Positions 15,704-22,648 of a stretch of DNA of 25,765 nt are shown here, piece after piece. Each line of letters begins with the position of its first letter. The stretch's first letter is position 1. This stretch comes from Rhodospirillaceae bacterium UBA4479 (GTDB lineage: Bacteria > Pseudomonadota > Alphaproteobacteria > Rhodospirillales > Casp-alpha2), in assembly GCA_002389175.1 (NCBI GenBank), contig DGNZ01000068.1:1-25765 (forward strand), written 5' to 3'. A model generated the notes under the pieces. That model saw nothing but the letters and a program-made list of their open reading frames with translations, did no database searches and was not told the DNA's origin. Position numbers and translations under genes: made by a program.

Positions 15704-15812
15704 GTGGATGCCTTTTTTGGGTCCACATTGTAACAATGGTGCCCAGTCTCGGGGCTGTTTAAAACGCCACGCGACAGGCGCTGAATTCAAATCGCTCAAA
15801 GGAGGATTTGCT
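15704..15812 (+). promoter_or_regulatory. ROSE-type RNA thermometer in the hsp20 leader
   Basis: Four stem-loops line up before hsp20: GTGGA 15704-15708 with TCCAC 15722-15726; GCCC 15741-15744 with GGGC 15752-15755; CGCC 15765-15768 with GGCG 15777-15780; and a 3' hairpin in which CAAATC (15788-15793) and CTC (15795-15797) pair with GAG (15802-15804) and GATTTG (15805-15810). G15794 is bulged. The last hairpin buries the Shine-Dalgarno AAGGAGG (15799-15805). TCGCT (15792-15796) facing AGGA is the U(U/C)GCU signature of ROSE elements, whose SD-sequestering hairpin melts at heat-shock temperature. Position upstream of an hsp20 gene is the classic context. Confidence 0.8.
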
Positions 15813-16271
15813 ATGCGTACGATTGATTTTTCACCCTTATTCCGTCACTCCGTTGGTTTTGACCGCATGCAGCGGCTCTTAGACACGGCTGCTCAGACCG
15901 AGCAATCGACGGCTTACCCACCATACAACATCGAACAAGTTGGCGATGAAGGCTACCAAGTCACCGTGGCCGTTGCTGGGTTTTCCGATGACGAATTGGA
16001 CATCACCCTCACCGACCGCAGCCTGGTCGTAACAGGTAAGTCCGAGCGCGATGATGCCGACCGCAGTTACCTGCACCGTGGGATCGCAGGACGTGCATTT
16101 GAACGTCGCTTTGAGTTGGCTGACCACATTCAGGTCAAAGGTGCCAAACTCGAAAACGGTCTGTTGCACATCGGTCTGGAGCGCATCGTTCCAGAAAACG
16201 AGAAGCCACGGAAAATCGAAATTGCAGCTGATTCAGGCGCGAAAGCGATTGAACAAAAGAAAGCTGCATAA
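15813..16271 (+). CDS. Small heat-shock protein Hsp20 (IbpA type)
   Basis: This ATP-independent holdase binds unfolding proteins and passes them to DnaK/ClpB. The 152-aa product starts MRTIDFSPLFRHSVGFDRM, typical of the IbpA-like class A proteins of alphaproteobacteria. The alpha-crystallin domain runs from YPPYNIEQVGDEGY (about residue 35) to LENGLLHIGLERIVPENEKPRKI, with the conserved hydrophobic ending GLLHIGL. I reject the in-frame ATG at 15693, which would add 40 unlikely residues across the leader. AAGGAGG at 15799-15805 fixes the start. It probably has heat regulation at both levels: an RpoH-like promoter and a ROSE hairpin. A bidirectional-looking terminator follows at 16311-16347. 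Confidence 0.96.
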   Translation: MRTIDFSPLFRHSVGFDRMQRLLDTAAQTEQSTAYPPYNIEQVGDEGYQVTVAVAGFSDDELDITLTDRSLVVTGKSERDDADRSYLHRGIAGRAFERRFELADHIQVKGAKLENGLLHIGLERIVPENEKPRKIEIAADSGAKAIEQKKAA

Positions 16272-16310
16272 CGACGAGTAACTGAGATCGTCCGACAGTC
16301 TCAGGATACC

Positions 16311-16347
16311 AAGGGGCGTGTTAGCTAAGGCTGGCACGCTCCTTTTT
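16311..16347 (+). terminator. Intrinsic terminator after hsp20
   Basis: AAGGGGCGTG (16311-16320) pairs with CACGCTCCTT (16335-16344), 10 pairs including one G-T, followed by Ts to 16347. It ends on the stop codon of the convergent thioesterase gene, so it separates the two transcription units. Confidence 0.8.
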
Positions 16348-16780
16348 ACTTGGTGTGCGCTTCAATAACTGCACGGTAGTTATCAGGAATGGGCATCGAT
16401 GTTTGCGTGTCTTTGTCGACAAACACATGCACGAAATGCCCCGTCGAAGCAGGCCGTTCGTTTGCTTCACCGAAAATAGCTATCTCATAGGTCACACTGC
16501 TGCCACCAATCCGTCCGGCACGCAGGCACGCTGTGACCGTTTCCGGGAACGACAGTTGCTGGTGAAAGCGACACAAGGATTCCACAACGATCGGATAACA
16601 CGTGTCGCGCTGCCAATCGATATCCATTGGCCCCATGGTAAAGCGCACCACGACGGTCTCAATCAGGCGGTTGTACACAACGTTGTTGAGGTGCCCCAGC
16701 ATATCGTTGTCGCCCCAGCGTGTTTCGACACGCGTGTGATATGCAAAGTCTTCTTGGCGCCAAGATAGGTAGTCAGTCAT
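16346..16780 (-). CDS. Acyl-CoA thioesterase, 4HBT hotdog family (second of a tandem pair)
   Basis: The 144-aa protein is a single-domain hotdog thioesterase of the 4-hydroxybenzoyl-CoA thioesterase type. The signature is ETRWGDNDMLGHLNNVVYNRL (residues about 18-38 in parts: RWGDND, GHLNN), with the Asp in D-N-D as the likely catalytic residue. A FHQQLSFPETV strand and the hotdog ending GHFVHVFVDKDTQ follow. It is a paralogue of the next gene upstream, with the same motif order and the shared ending HFVHVFVD. The ATG overlaps the stop of that gene by 4 bp. The substrate acyl group is unknown. The pair may act as a heterodimer, which is inference from the tandem arrangement. Confidence 0.9.
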   Translation of the reverse strand: MTDYLSWRQEDFAYHTRVETRWGDNDMLGHLNNVVYNRLIETVVVRFTMGPMDIDWQRDTCYPIVVESLCRFHQQLSFPETVTACLRAGRIGGSSVTYEIAIFGEANERPASTGHFVHVFVDKDTQTSMPIPDNYRAVIEAHTK

Positions 16781-17223
16781 GCTGAATCCGCCTTCATAAT
16801 CGTCATAAACGCATCTTTGATGGTGTCAGGGATCGGCACGGGTTTGTTTGTCGCCCGGTCCACAAACACATGAACAAAATGCCCAGCAGCCGATGCGGTT
16901 TCTTCGTCATTTCTGAAAATGCCGACCTCGTAACGAACCGATGAATTCCCCATCCGGCCAATGCGCAGCCCGCAATGGATCATATCGGGGTACGCAACGG
17001 GCTGGGCGTAGTTGCACTGGCTTTCGACCACCACGCCAATCACGGGCGCGTTGTGAATATCCAGTCCCCCCTTTTCAATCAGAAAATAGTTCACCACCGT
17101 ATCGAAGTAAGAGTAATAGGTGACGTTGTTCACATGACCATAAAGGTCATTGTCCATCCAACGTGATTGCAGTTCGAGGAAATAACCATAGGCGGGTCGC
17201 GCCTCTGCGGGGGGTGTTGCCAT
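16777..17223 (-). CDS. Acyl-CoA thioesterase, 4HBT hotdog family (first of a tandem pair)
   Basis: The 148-aa protein has the same fold and motifs as its downstream neighbour: SRWMDNDLYGHVNNVTYYSYFDT, split here as RWMDND and GHVNN, a VESQCNYAQPV strand, and the ending GHFVHVFVDRATNKPVPIP. The likely catalytic Asp is in the D-N-D triplet. Clear paralogy and the ATGA overlap point to a local gene duplication kept as one operon. A good sigma70-type promoter lies at 17342-17370 on the minus strand and a leader hairpin at 17255-17282 could pair in two ways, one of which would cover this gene's start codon. Substrate unknown. Confidence 0.9.
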   Translation of the reverse strand: MATPPAEARPAYGYFLELQSRWMDNDLYGHVNNVTYYSYFDTVVNYFLIEKGGLDIHNAPVIGVVVESQCNYAQPVAYPDMIHCGLRIGRMGNSSVRYEVGIFRNDEETASAAGHFVHVFVDRATNKPVPIPDTIKDAFMTIMKADSA

Positions 17224-17254
17224 TTGTGATGAGTTCCGTATCGAGCAATTGATT

Positions 17255-17282
17255 AAGGGGCTGCCATTTTTGGCAACCCCTT
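17255..17282 (-). promoter_or_regulatory. Leader hairpin of the thioesterase operon with alternative pairing to the start codon
   Basis: In the minus-strand mRNA, AAGGGGTTGCCA (17282-17271) pairs with TGGCAGCCCCTT (17266-17255) over 12 positions including one G-U, with an AAAA loop. The same first arm (GGGGTTGCCA) can instead pair with TGGCAACACCCC at the translation start (17222-17211), 10 pairs with a 2-nt bulge, which would hide the ATG. The plus strand version has a T-run after it and so resembles a terminator, but no plus-strand gene is known upstream. Confidence 0.5.
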
Positions 17283-17341
17283 GTTTTTCTTATAAAGCTC
17301 TAACCCTGTCAAACTCGCCACTTCTTTAAACTGGCGATCGA

Positions 17342-17370
17342 ATTAAAGCGGTCTTGTTACCCCACGTCAA
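17342..17370 (-). promoter_or_regulatory. Sigma70-type promoter of the thioesterase operon
   Basis: On the minus strand TTGACG (17370-17365) and TTTAAT (17347-17342) are separated by exactly 17 bp; each matches 5 of 6 consensus bases. It lies about 120 bp upstream of the first thioesterase ATG and gives a leader of about 110 nt containing the hairpin at 17255-17282. Confidence 0.7.
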
Positions 17371-17438
17371 GCGGGAGTTTATCTTAAAAAATACTCATAC
17401 TAAATAGGGCAAAAACACGCTCATTCGGGCGAATTTGC

Positions 17439-17466
17439 AAAAAAGACCGCCCCGAGGATGGGGCGG
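17439..17466 (-). terminator. Intrinsic terminator on the minus strand in the gene-free gap
   Basis: CCGCCCC (17466-17460, minus sense) and GGGGCGG (17453-17447) form a perfect 7-bp GC stem with loop ATCCTC, followed on the minus strand by TCTTTTTT (17446-17439). No minus-strand gene ends nearby; the nearest, DUF1192, ends at 17842. This supports a separate short transcript. Confidence 0.8.
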
Positions 17467-17525
17467 CAAGTTTAACAGGGAGGTGTGGAGAGAGGACCCT
17501 TAGACCCTGATCCACAAATATATGA
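17439..17525 (-). ncRNA. Candidate small RNA with CCUCC motifs (ends approximate)
   Basis: This lies in the 385-bp gene-free gap 17224-17608. Read on the minus strand it has a first stem TGTGGA (17516-17511) with TCCACA (17489-17484), a single-stranded CCTCCCTGTT (17483-17474), then a terminator hairpin whose loop is ATCCTC. CCUCC-type motifs in loops or linkers are typical of several alphaproteobacterial trans-acting sRNAs that pair with Shine-Dalgarno sequences. A TATATT at 17522-17517 and a CtrA-type box at 17538-17554 lie just upstream, although if TATATT is the -10 box the start would fall inside the first stem. No open frame fits. Identity is unproven; I do not recognise a named family. 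Confidence 0.45.
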
Positions 17526-17537
17526 TGTACCCCACGT

Positions 17538-17554
17538 GTTAATTTTGATTTAAC
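17538..17554. promoter_or_regulatory. CtrA-type box TTAA-N7-TTAA
   Basis: GTTAATTTTGATTTAAC matches the alphaproteobacterial CtrA site TTAA-N7-TTAA exactly (17539-17542 and 17550-17553), with symmetric flanking G and C, so both strands carry the TTAAC form. It lies upstream of the candidate sRNA on the minus strand and 55 bp before the small membrane gene on the plus strand. Binding is not shown. Confidence 0.5.
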
Positions 17555-17608
17555 AGGTTCACACTAGGCAAAACCGATTCGCCCCGCCACTAAGGACCCA
17601 TCAGCGCA

Positions 17609-17839
17609 ATGGACCCACAAGTTATCGCATTCGCCATTCTGATTTTCGGATTCTTATTGCCGATGGCCCATGTCGCGTTTTCACCTTCGGCCGGGCCCTG
17701 GCGTATGCCCCCAGAAGCGCGGTGCCCGTTCAGCCCACGAATTGGATGGCTGGTGATCGTGATGTTGTTGGGCCCGATTGGATGGCTGATGTTCATGACC
17801 CGAAAGCGTCGGCGTAAGCCCCAGCAGCCGAGCGACTAG
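17609..17839 (+). CDS. Small two-helix membrane protein of unknown function
   Basis: The 76-aa product has two hydrophobic segments, about residues 5-24 (VIAFAILIFGFLLPMAHVAF) and 45-63 (IGWLVIVMLLGPIGWLMF), and a very basic tail TRKRRRKPQ, which should lie in the cytoplasm. The GPIGWLMF-type ending followed by basic residues recalls the PLDc_N-like small membrane proteins, but the match is loose. A possible AAGGA (17592-17596) is 12 bp before the ATG, a little far. It ends 2 bp before the stop of the convergent DUF1192 gene. It is probably real, but I cannot assign a function. Confidence 0.55.
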   Translation: MDPQVIAFAILIFGFLLPMAHVAFSPSAGPWRMPPEARCPFSPRIGWLVIVMLLGPIGWLMFMTRKRRRKPQQPSD

Positions 17840-17841
17840 GG

Positions 17842-18024
17842 TTACTTCTTAAAAAATGCCTCAGCACCTTGGCGAGCGGCTTCTTTTCCTTTTATCGCCT
17901 CTCGAACCCGTTCAATTTCAGACTCCATCTCGGCGATGTATTCGTGCAGCGCATCGATGGACAATTCCTCAAGGCTTTTGAGGGCTGGTTTTTTCTTCTG
18001 TGGTTCGAGATCGTCAAATGACAT
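17842..18024 (-). CDS. DUF1192 family protein
   Basis: This 60-aa protein reads MSFDDLEPQKKKPALKSLEE, then LSIDALHEYIAEMESEIERVR and a basic, Ala-rich tail. That matches the DUF1192 family, which is confined to alphaproteobacteria and is usually found divergent from a quinone oxidoreductase gene, as here. The middle helix is amphipathic. No function is known. The start is supported by the conserved M-x-F/D-DLEP opening. Confidence 0.9.
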   Translation of the reverse strand: MSFDDLEPQKKKPALKSLEELSIDALHEYIAEMESEIERVREAIKGKEAARQGAEAFFKK

Positions 18025-18096
18025 TCCGTGCTCCGCATCATAAAGTCGCGAGAATGTTAAAAGACTGACCCCTTAGACGACAAGTAGTGAATATTA

Positions 18097-19098
18097 ATGA
18101 CCCTTCCGAATACCATGAACTGTATTGAAATCACCGAGCACGGTGGCCCCGAAGTATTGAAACCAACAACGCTGCCCGTGCCTGAGGTCGGTCCTGAGGA
18201 GGTCCTGATCCGCGTGCACGCAGCGGGCGTCAATCGCCCCGACTGCATTCAGCGCCAAGGCAATTACGCGCCACCGCCCGGGACTACCGATATTCCCGGC
18301 CTTGAGGTCGCAGGCGAGGTCGTCGCCTTGGGTGCGGACGTCCAAGGCATAGATATTGGCACTAAGGTATGTGCGTTGGTTGCTGGTGGTGGTTACGCTG
18401 AATACGTCACGGCCCCTGCCCCTCAGGTCATGTCCATCCCCGTTGGATTATCTATTATCGAGGCCGCAGCCCTGCCCGAGACTTTTATGACGGTATGGAC
18501 CAATGTGTTTGAACGCGGACGGCTACAACCGGGTGAAACGCTGATGGTGCATGGGGCATCCAGTGGAATCGGGACAACAGCCATTCAACTGGCCCATCAT
18601 TTGGGCTCACACGTCATCGCCACTGCGGGAAGTGATGAAAAATGCCAGGTTTGTCTGGATTTGGGTGCGGACCGGGCCGTCAATTACCACGATGAGGATT
18701 TCGTTGCCGTTGCTAAGGAATCCAACGGCGGCAAAGGTGTCGATGTCATTTTGGATATGGTCGGCGGTGATTACATCCAACGAAACATCAAGTCCTGTGC
18801 ACCCGATGGCCGAATTGTGAACATCGCATACCTGCGTGGACCCAAGGCTGAAATCAACTTTATGACGGTGATGCTCAAACGCCTGACCCTGACAGGTTCG
18901 ACGTTGCGCCCCCAACCCATCGCACGAAAAGGCGAGATCGCCGCCAGTTTGATGGAGCGCGTATGGCCATTGATAGAAGATGCCAAAGTGAAACCCGTTA
19001 TTCACACGGTCTTTCCGCTTGAAAAGGCGGCCGCAGCCCATGCGTTGATGGAAACAAACACCCATATTGGGAAAATTATGCTGAGTATCGTAGAATAA
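18097..19098 (+). CDS. NAD(P)H quinone oxidoreductase, PIG3/zeta-crystallin type (MDR superfamily)
   Basis: The 333-aa protein is a zinc-free medium-chain dehydrogenase/reductase. It has an N-terminal GroES-like domain with HAAGVNRPDCIQRQGNYAPPPG (in pieces VNRPDCIQRQG), then IPGLEVAGEV, and a Rossmann domain with VHGASSGIGTTAIQLA (about residues 151-166) for NADPH binding. No zinc ligand cysteines are present. The PIG3 subgroup reduces ortho-quinones with NADPH one electron at a time; the physiological substrate here is unknown. I kept ATG 18097 because MTLPxTM is common in the family; ATG 18115 is possible. It is divergent from DUF1192, with 72 bp between the starts. Confidence 0.92.
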   Translation: MTLPNTMNCIEITEHGGPEVLKPTTLPVPEVGPEEVLIRVHAAGVNRPDCIQRQGNYAPPPGTTDIPGLEVAGEVVALGADVQGIDIGTKVCALVAGGGYAEYVTAPAPQVMSIPVGLSIIEAAALPETFMTVWTNVFERGRLQPGETLMVHGASSGIGTTAIQLAHHLGSHVIATAGSDEKCQVCLDLGADRAVNYHDEDFVAVAKESNGGKGVDVILDMVGGDYIQRNIKSCAPDGRIVNIAYLRGPKAEINFMTVMLKRLTLTGSTLRPQPIARKGEIAASLMERVWPLIEDAKVKPVIHTVFPLEKAAAAHALMETNTHIGKIMLSIVE

Positions 19099-19216
19099 TT
19101 TCCGAAATGAATGTGGATCAAGCTTTGACCGTGGGCCAGCACTGGCGTTATAAGTAGCGCCAGTGAGATCGGAATGCCAATCCGATTAATCCCATGAACT
19201 TGAAGAGGAAGAGATT

Positions 19217-19846
19217 ATGGCGCATCCGTTGATGCCAAAGGCAACTGCCGTTTGGTTGGTCGATAATACGACCCTGACGTTCAAGCAGATCGCCGATTTT
19301 TGTGGTTTGCACGAGCTTGAAGTACAGGCCATTGCAGACGGCGACGTCGCAATCGGTATGCAGGGCACGGACCCCATCAAAACTGGCGCGGTAACGGCCG
19401 AAGAATTGGCCCGCTGCGAACAGTCTGTTGACGCCGTCATTCAAATGGCGAAGGTTAATATCCCGCAGCCAAAAGCCCGCCAAAAAGGCGCACGCTATAC
19501 GCCTGTTTCCAAACGCGGCGACCGCCCGAATGCGATCGCATGGTTGTTGAAAAGCTATCCAGAACTTTCCGATGCGCAAGTATCCAAGCTGATCGGCACC
19601 ACGAAGCCGACCATCAACGCGATCCGAGATCGGTCTCATTGGAATTCAACGAACATCAAACCGGAAAATCCTGTCAGCTTGGGCTTATGCTCGTCCGTTG
19701 ATCTGGAAAAATTAGTTGCTGTGGCTCGCGCCCGAACTGGAACCGTTCACGCGCCCAAGGCTGTTGCTGACGAACCAACATCTGATGCGCCAATTTCAAT
19801 GCCACCCGCTGCAACGCCGCCGGCACCTGAATCTCCATCCGAGTAA
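19217..19846 (+). CDS. trcR: DUF1013 cell-cycle transcriptional regulator TrcR
   Basis: This 209-aa protein opens MAHPLMPKATAVWLVDNTTLTFKQIADFCGLH, in pieces PLMPKATAVWLVDNT and FKQIADFCGLH, the hallmark of DUF1013 proteins, now named TrcR in databases as cell-cycle regulators of alphaproteobacteria. A second helix-turn-helix-like segment is NAIAWLLKSYPELSDAQVSKLIGTTKPTINAIRDR (about 97-131, in pieces). The C-terminal 40 residues are Pro/Ala-rich and probably disordered. GAGGAAGAG at 19204-19212 provides the ribosome binding site. It ends at a perfect bidirectional terminator. Direct DNA binding has not been inferred from sequence alone. Confidence 0.9.
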   Translation: MAHPLMPKATAVWLVDNTTLTFKQIADFCGLHELEVQAIADGDVAIGMQGTDPIKTGAVTAEELARCEQSVDAVIQMAKVNIPQPKARQKGARYTPVSKRGDRPNAIAWLLKSYPELSDAQVSKLIGTTKPTINAIRDRSHWNSTNIKPENPVSLGLCSSVDLEKLVAVARARTGTVHAPKAVADEPTSDAPISMPPAATPPAPESPSE

Positions 19847-19887
19847 TTTAACCGCTGCCAAATTTTCGGCACCGCGTTTACGTATAA

Positions 19888-19917
19888 AAAAACGGCTGGG
19901 AAATCCCAGCCGTTTTT
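19888..19917. terminator. Bidirectional terminator between trcR and the cytochrome c gene
   Basis: AAAAACGGCTGGG (19888-19900) and CCCAGCCGTTTTT (19905-19917) form a perfect 13-bp stem with an AAAT loop. A-run and T-run flank it, so it works in both directions and serves both convergent genes. Confidence 0.95.
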
Positions 19918-19944
19918 ATTTGTTCTTTTAGAAAACGTCGTCGG

Positions 19945-20325
19945 TCAGTTTGCCTTGAGATACTCAATGACAGCCTTACGATCGCCCTCTTTTTTCAATT
20001 TCAATACCATCGAAGATTTTACGCCCGTTTTGGAGTCTGTGTAGCCACGCGGATCCTTGAGGTATTCATAAAGTGTGGCGTCGTCCCAGGTCCAATCAGC
20101 ACCCTTCAGGCCTTTGTATTTGGTATAGCCATCAGCCGTGCCAGCTTTGCGTCCAACAACACCTGCCAACGAAGGGCCGATTTTGTGCTTACCAGCTTCT
20201 AATGAATGGCACGCTTTGCATTTGTTAAAGACTTTCGCGCCGTCAGCAGCTTCTACAGCGGCTGTATTTACAGCGATCAATGCGGTTGCGCCTATTGCTG
20301 CAAGAAAAAGCTTTGAAATTTTCAT
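19945..20325 (-). CDS. Secreted c-type cytochrome (class I, cytochrome c2-like)
   Basis: The 126-aa precursor carries a signal peptide (MKISKLFLAAIGATALIAV, cleavage likely after VEA) and one haem-binding CKACH motif, with GPSLAGVVGRKAG downstream and a probable axial Met in SSMVLKLKK. The C-terminal helix DRKAVIEYLK is typical. It should be a periplasmic soluble electron carrier linking the bc1 complex to an oxidase or other acceptor. I start it at ATG 20323-20325, preceded on the minus strand by AAGGTGAAGAG. An upstream in-frame ATG at 20382 would put 19 polar residues before the signal peptide. A 120-bp gap separates it from the aminotransferase gene, so it probably has its own promoter. 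Confidence 0.93.
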   Translation of the reverse strand: MKISKLFLAAIGATALIAVNTAAVEAADGAKVFNKCKACHSLEAGKHKIGPSLAGVVGRKAGTADGYTKYKGLKGADWTWDDATLYEYLKDPRGYTDSKTGVKSSMVLKLKKEGDRKAVIEYLKAN

Positions 20326-20445
20326 TCTCTTCACCTTCGTTCGGTTTTTAAATTCTATTTGTTGTTGTCTCGAAACACCCATCTGGGACTACCCTAAGCT
20401 GTTCTAAACAATATTTAAAGCCCACTTGTGGCAAGTTTAAGGCAG

Positions 20446-21723
20446 CTACGTTTCAGAAAGTAACTTCTCCACGCAAACAACTTCGACCGCCGCTGTGAAT
20501 ACTTTCATCGCCGACGCGACTTCTTCGACACTTGGAAGTGTCGGAGCAATGCGGATGTTTCGGTCATTGGGATCTTTGCCATAGGGGAACGTGGCACCCG
20601 CAGGGGTGATTTTAACCCCGGCATCTGCACATCGTTTGACGATTTCTGTGGCGCACCCGTCGACCACATCAACGCTCAGAAAATACCCACCTTTTGGGTT
20701 TGTCCACGTCGCCAGACCTTTGCCGCCCAAATCGCTTTCAAGCGCATTAATCACGGCCTCAAACTTTGGTCGGATGATTTCGGCATGCTTGGCCATGTGA
20801 TCAAGGATGCCGTCCATATCCTTGAAGAACTTCACTTGGCGCAGTTGATTGATTTTATCAGGACCAATCATGGCAAATGTGATTTTTTCGATATGATCGT
20901 CGATGTTGGCAGGACTAGACGCCAGCATCGCAACCCCAGCACCCGCATGGGTGATTTTAGATGTCGAACCGAACACAATCGCCCGGTCTGGGTTTCCTGC
21001 TGCCTCGCACGCCGCCATGATATCGGCTATTTCCGCAGGCGCATCACCCACGTAATGCACTGCATAGGCGTTATCCCAAAGCAGCCGGAAATCAGGTGCC
21101 GCTGTTTCCATCTCAGCCAAGGCTTTGACCGTGGCATCAGAATAAACTTCGCCCGACGGATTGGAATATTTCGGCACACACCAGATGCCCTTAACGCTCG
21201 GGTCATCTTTGACCAATGCGCGTATCGCATCCAAGTCTGGACCTTCGGGCGTCATTGGCACGGTGGGCATCTCAATACCCAAACGCTCACATATCGCAAA
21301 GTGACGATCATACCCCGGAACCGGACAGATAATTTTGGGATTCTGATCACGCCATGGGCCTTCGCCACCCGGCACCCCATACGTCATCGCATTGGAAATC
21401 ACATCCCACATCATCGCCAAGCTTGAATTACCACCGATGATGATCCGCTCCGGCGTCGTGCCCAGATACTCTGCGAACAGGCGGCGCGCTTCGGGGATGC
21501 CGACCAGACCGCCATAGTTCCGAAGGTCTGTGCCGTTCTCATCATTTGTATCGCCAGGTTTCACGATGGTCAGCAGGTCATCACTGAGGCTCAGTTGATC
21601 AGCAGATGGTTTACCACGGGTGATATCCAGGCTGAGGTTGCGCCCTCGTAGCCCATCAAAACGGGCAGCAGCTTCAACGTGCAGGGCTTTTAGGTCTTCT
21701 GCGCTCGATTTTGTAAGGTCCAT
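20446..21723 (-). CDS. PLP-dependent aminotransferase, aspartate aminotransferase Ic type (PF12897)
   Basis: The 425-aa protein is a fold-type I aminotransferase of the subgroup once called MocR-type or alanine-glyoxylate-type, now linked to aspartate aminotransferases such as Corynebacterium AspT. Visible are YGGLVGIPEAR (70-80), GGNSSLAMMWD (97-107), SNPSGEVYSD (187-196) with N188, LLWDNAYAVHY with D217 and Y220, and the PLP Lys K256 in FGSTSKITHAG. The C-terminal NPKGGYFLSVD and R in NIRIAPTLP are in place. Aspartate plus 2-oxoglutarate is the likely reaction. The next gene, an SDR, lies 18 bp upstream on the same strand, so the two form an operon, although their functions do not obviously connect. 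Confidence 0.9.
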   Translation of the reverse strand: MDLTKSSAEDLKALHVEAAARFDGLRGRNLSLDITRGKPSADQLSLSDDLLTIVKPGDTNDENGTDLRNYGGLVGIPEARRLFAEYLGTTPERIIIGGNSSLAMMWDVISNAMTYGVPGGEGPWRDQNPKIICPVPGYDRHFAICERLGIEMPTVPMTPEGPDLDAIRALVKDDPSVKGIWCVPKYSNPSGEVYSDATVKALAEMETAAPDFRLLWDNAYAVHYVGDAPAEIADIMAACEAAGNPDRAIVFGSTSKITHAGAGVAMLASSPANIDDHIEKITFAMIGPDKINQLRQVKFFKDMDGILDHMAKHAEIIRPKFEAVINALESDLGGKGLATWTNPKGGYFLSVDVVDGCATEIVKRCADAGVKITPAGATFPYGKDPNDRNIRIAPTLPSVEEVASAMKVFTAAVEVVCVEKLLSET

Positions 21724-21741
21724 TTTTTCTCTCGATATCCT

Positions 21742-22515
21742 TTAGTCAGCAACATCAACGGGATAATTTTGCGCCAAACGGCCCCCATCGGCATTAATCG
21801 TTTCACCTGTGACATATCCTGCTTCGTCTGTCGCAAGAAATACACAGATGGACGCAATTTCTTCAGGCTCGCCCGGACGGCCCATCGGTGTACGCGAAAG
21901 TACACGGCGGCGCGCAGCGTCGTCAGCCATCATGGTTTTACCCATTTCTGTGGCGATGGTCCCCGGCCCCACCGCGTTCACCCGAATGCCATGAGGTGCT
22001 AGTGATAATGCCATCGATTTGGTCAATTGCTGCACGCCCCCCTTACAAACCGTGTACGGCGTGACAGAAGGGATCGCGACAATGGCGTTGATCGACGACA
22101 TATTGATGATGGCGCCCGACCCTTGTTTGACCATTTGTCTGGCTGCGGCCTGCCCCGCATAAAAGAATCCATTCAGATTGATGCCGATGGTGCGTTCCCA
22201 GTCTTCTTCTGTGATATCCAGAAAATCACTCGCGGCGATAATGGCTGCGTTGGATAAGTGCACATCGACGCTACCAAACGCATCCACGGCAGCAGCGATC
22301 AAATTGTCACATGCGCTTTTGGATGAAACATCACATTCAACGAAAACCGCCTCGCCGCCCTGTTGACGAATGGCCGCAGCAACGGCTTCACCTTTGTCCA
22401 CCTGTACGTCCGAGACGACAACTTTGCCCCCTTCGGCAGCAAACCGCATGGCGCAAGCCTCACCAATACCCTGCGCTGCGCCCGTAATGACGCAAACCTT
22501 ATCTTTGAGCCGCAT
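21742..22515 (-). CDS. Short-chain dehydrogenase/reductase (classical SDR)
   Basis: The 257-aa protein has the classical SDR layout: TGAAQGIGEA (11-20) for the cofactor, NAAII (89-93), catalytic N113, S140, Y154 and K158 (YTVCKGG), and PGTIATEMGKTM. D36 in VVVSDVQ after the second strand favours NAD over NADP. The substrate cannot be told: 3-hydroxyacyl-CoA, glucose or 3-hydroxybutyrate dehydrogenases all look alike here. GGGGAGGG lies just upstream of the ATG on the minus strand. It is divergent from an acyl-CoA synthetase gene and in an operon with the aminotransferase. Nearness to the synthetase hints at acyl-CoA metabolism, as inference only. Confidence 0.92.
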   Translation of the reverse strand: MRLKDKVCVITGAAQGIGEACAMRFAAEGGKVVVSDVQVDKGEAVAAAIRQQGGEAVFVECDVSSKSACDNLIAAAVDAFGSVDVHLSNAAIIAASDFLDITEEDWERTIGINLNGFFYAGQAAARQMVKQGSGAIINMSSINAIVAIPSVTPYTVCKGGVQQLTKSMALSLAPHGIRVNAVGPGTIATEMGKTMMADDAARRRVLSRTPMGRPGEPEEIASICVFLATDEAGYVTGETINADGGRLAQNYPVDVAD

Positions 22516-22648
22516 GTTAAGAACCCTCCCCTAAAAAAATATCAGCCAAATTCATCAGCGACTTTTAAACAGCGCGCGCGTTCGGCATTATGCAAAAAAA
22601 CACTGCAACGCGCATGTTTCAAGCGCGACGATCACTGGGAGCAAGAAT

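Noticed and set aside
22549..22648. GCGCGTT/AACGCGC inverted arms in the SDR/acyl-CoA synthetase divergent gap as an operator
   Set aside because: The arms are only 7 bp, GC-repeat in nature and about 24 nt apart, with no recognised regulator gene nearby.
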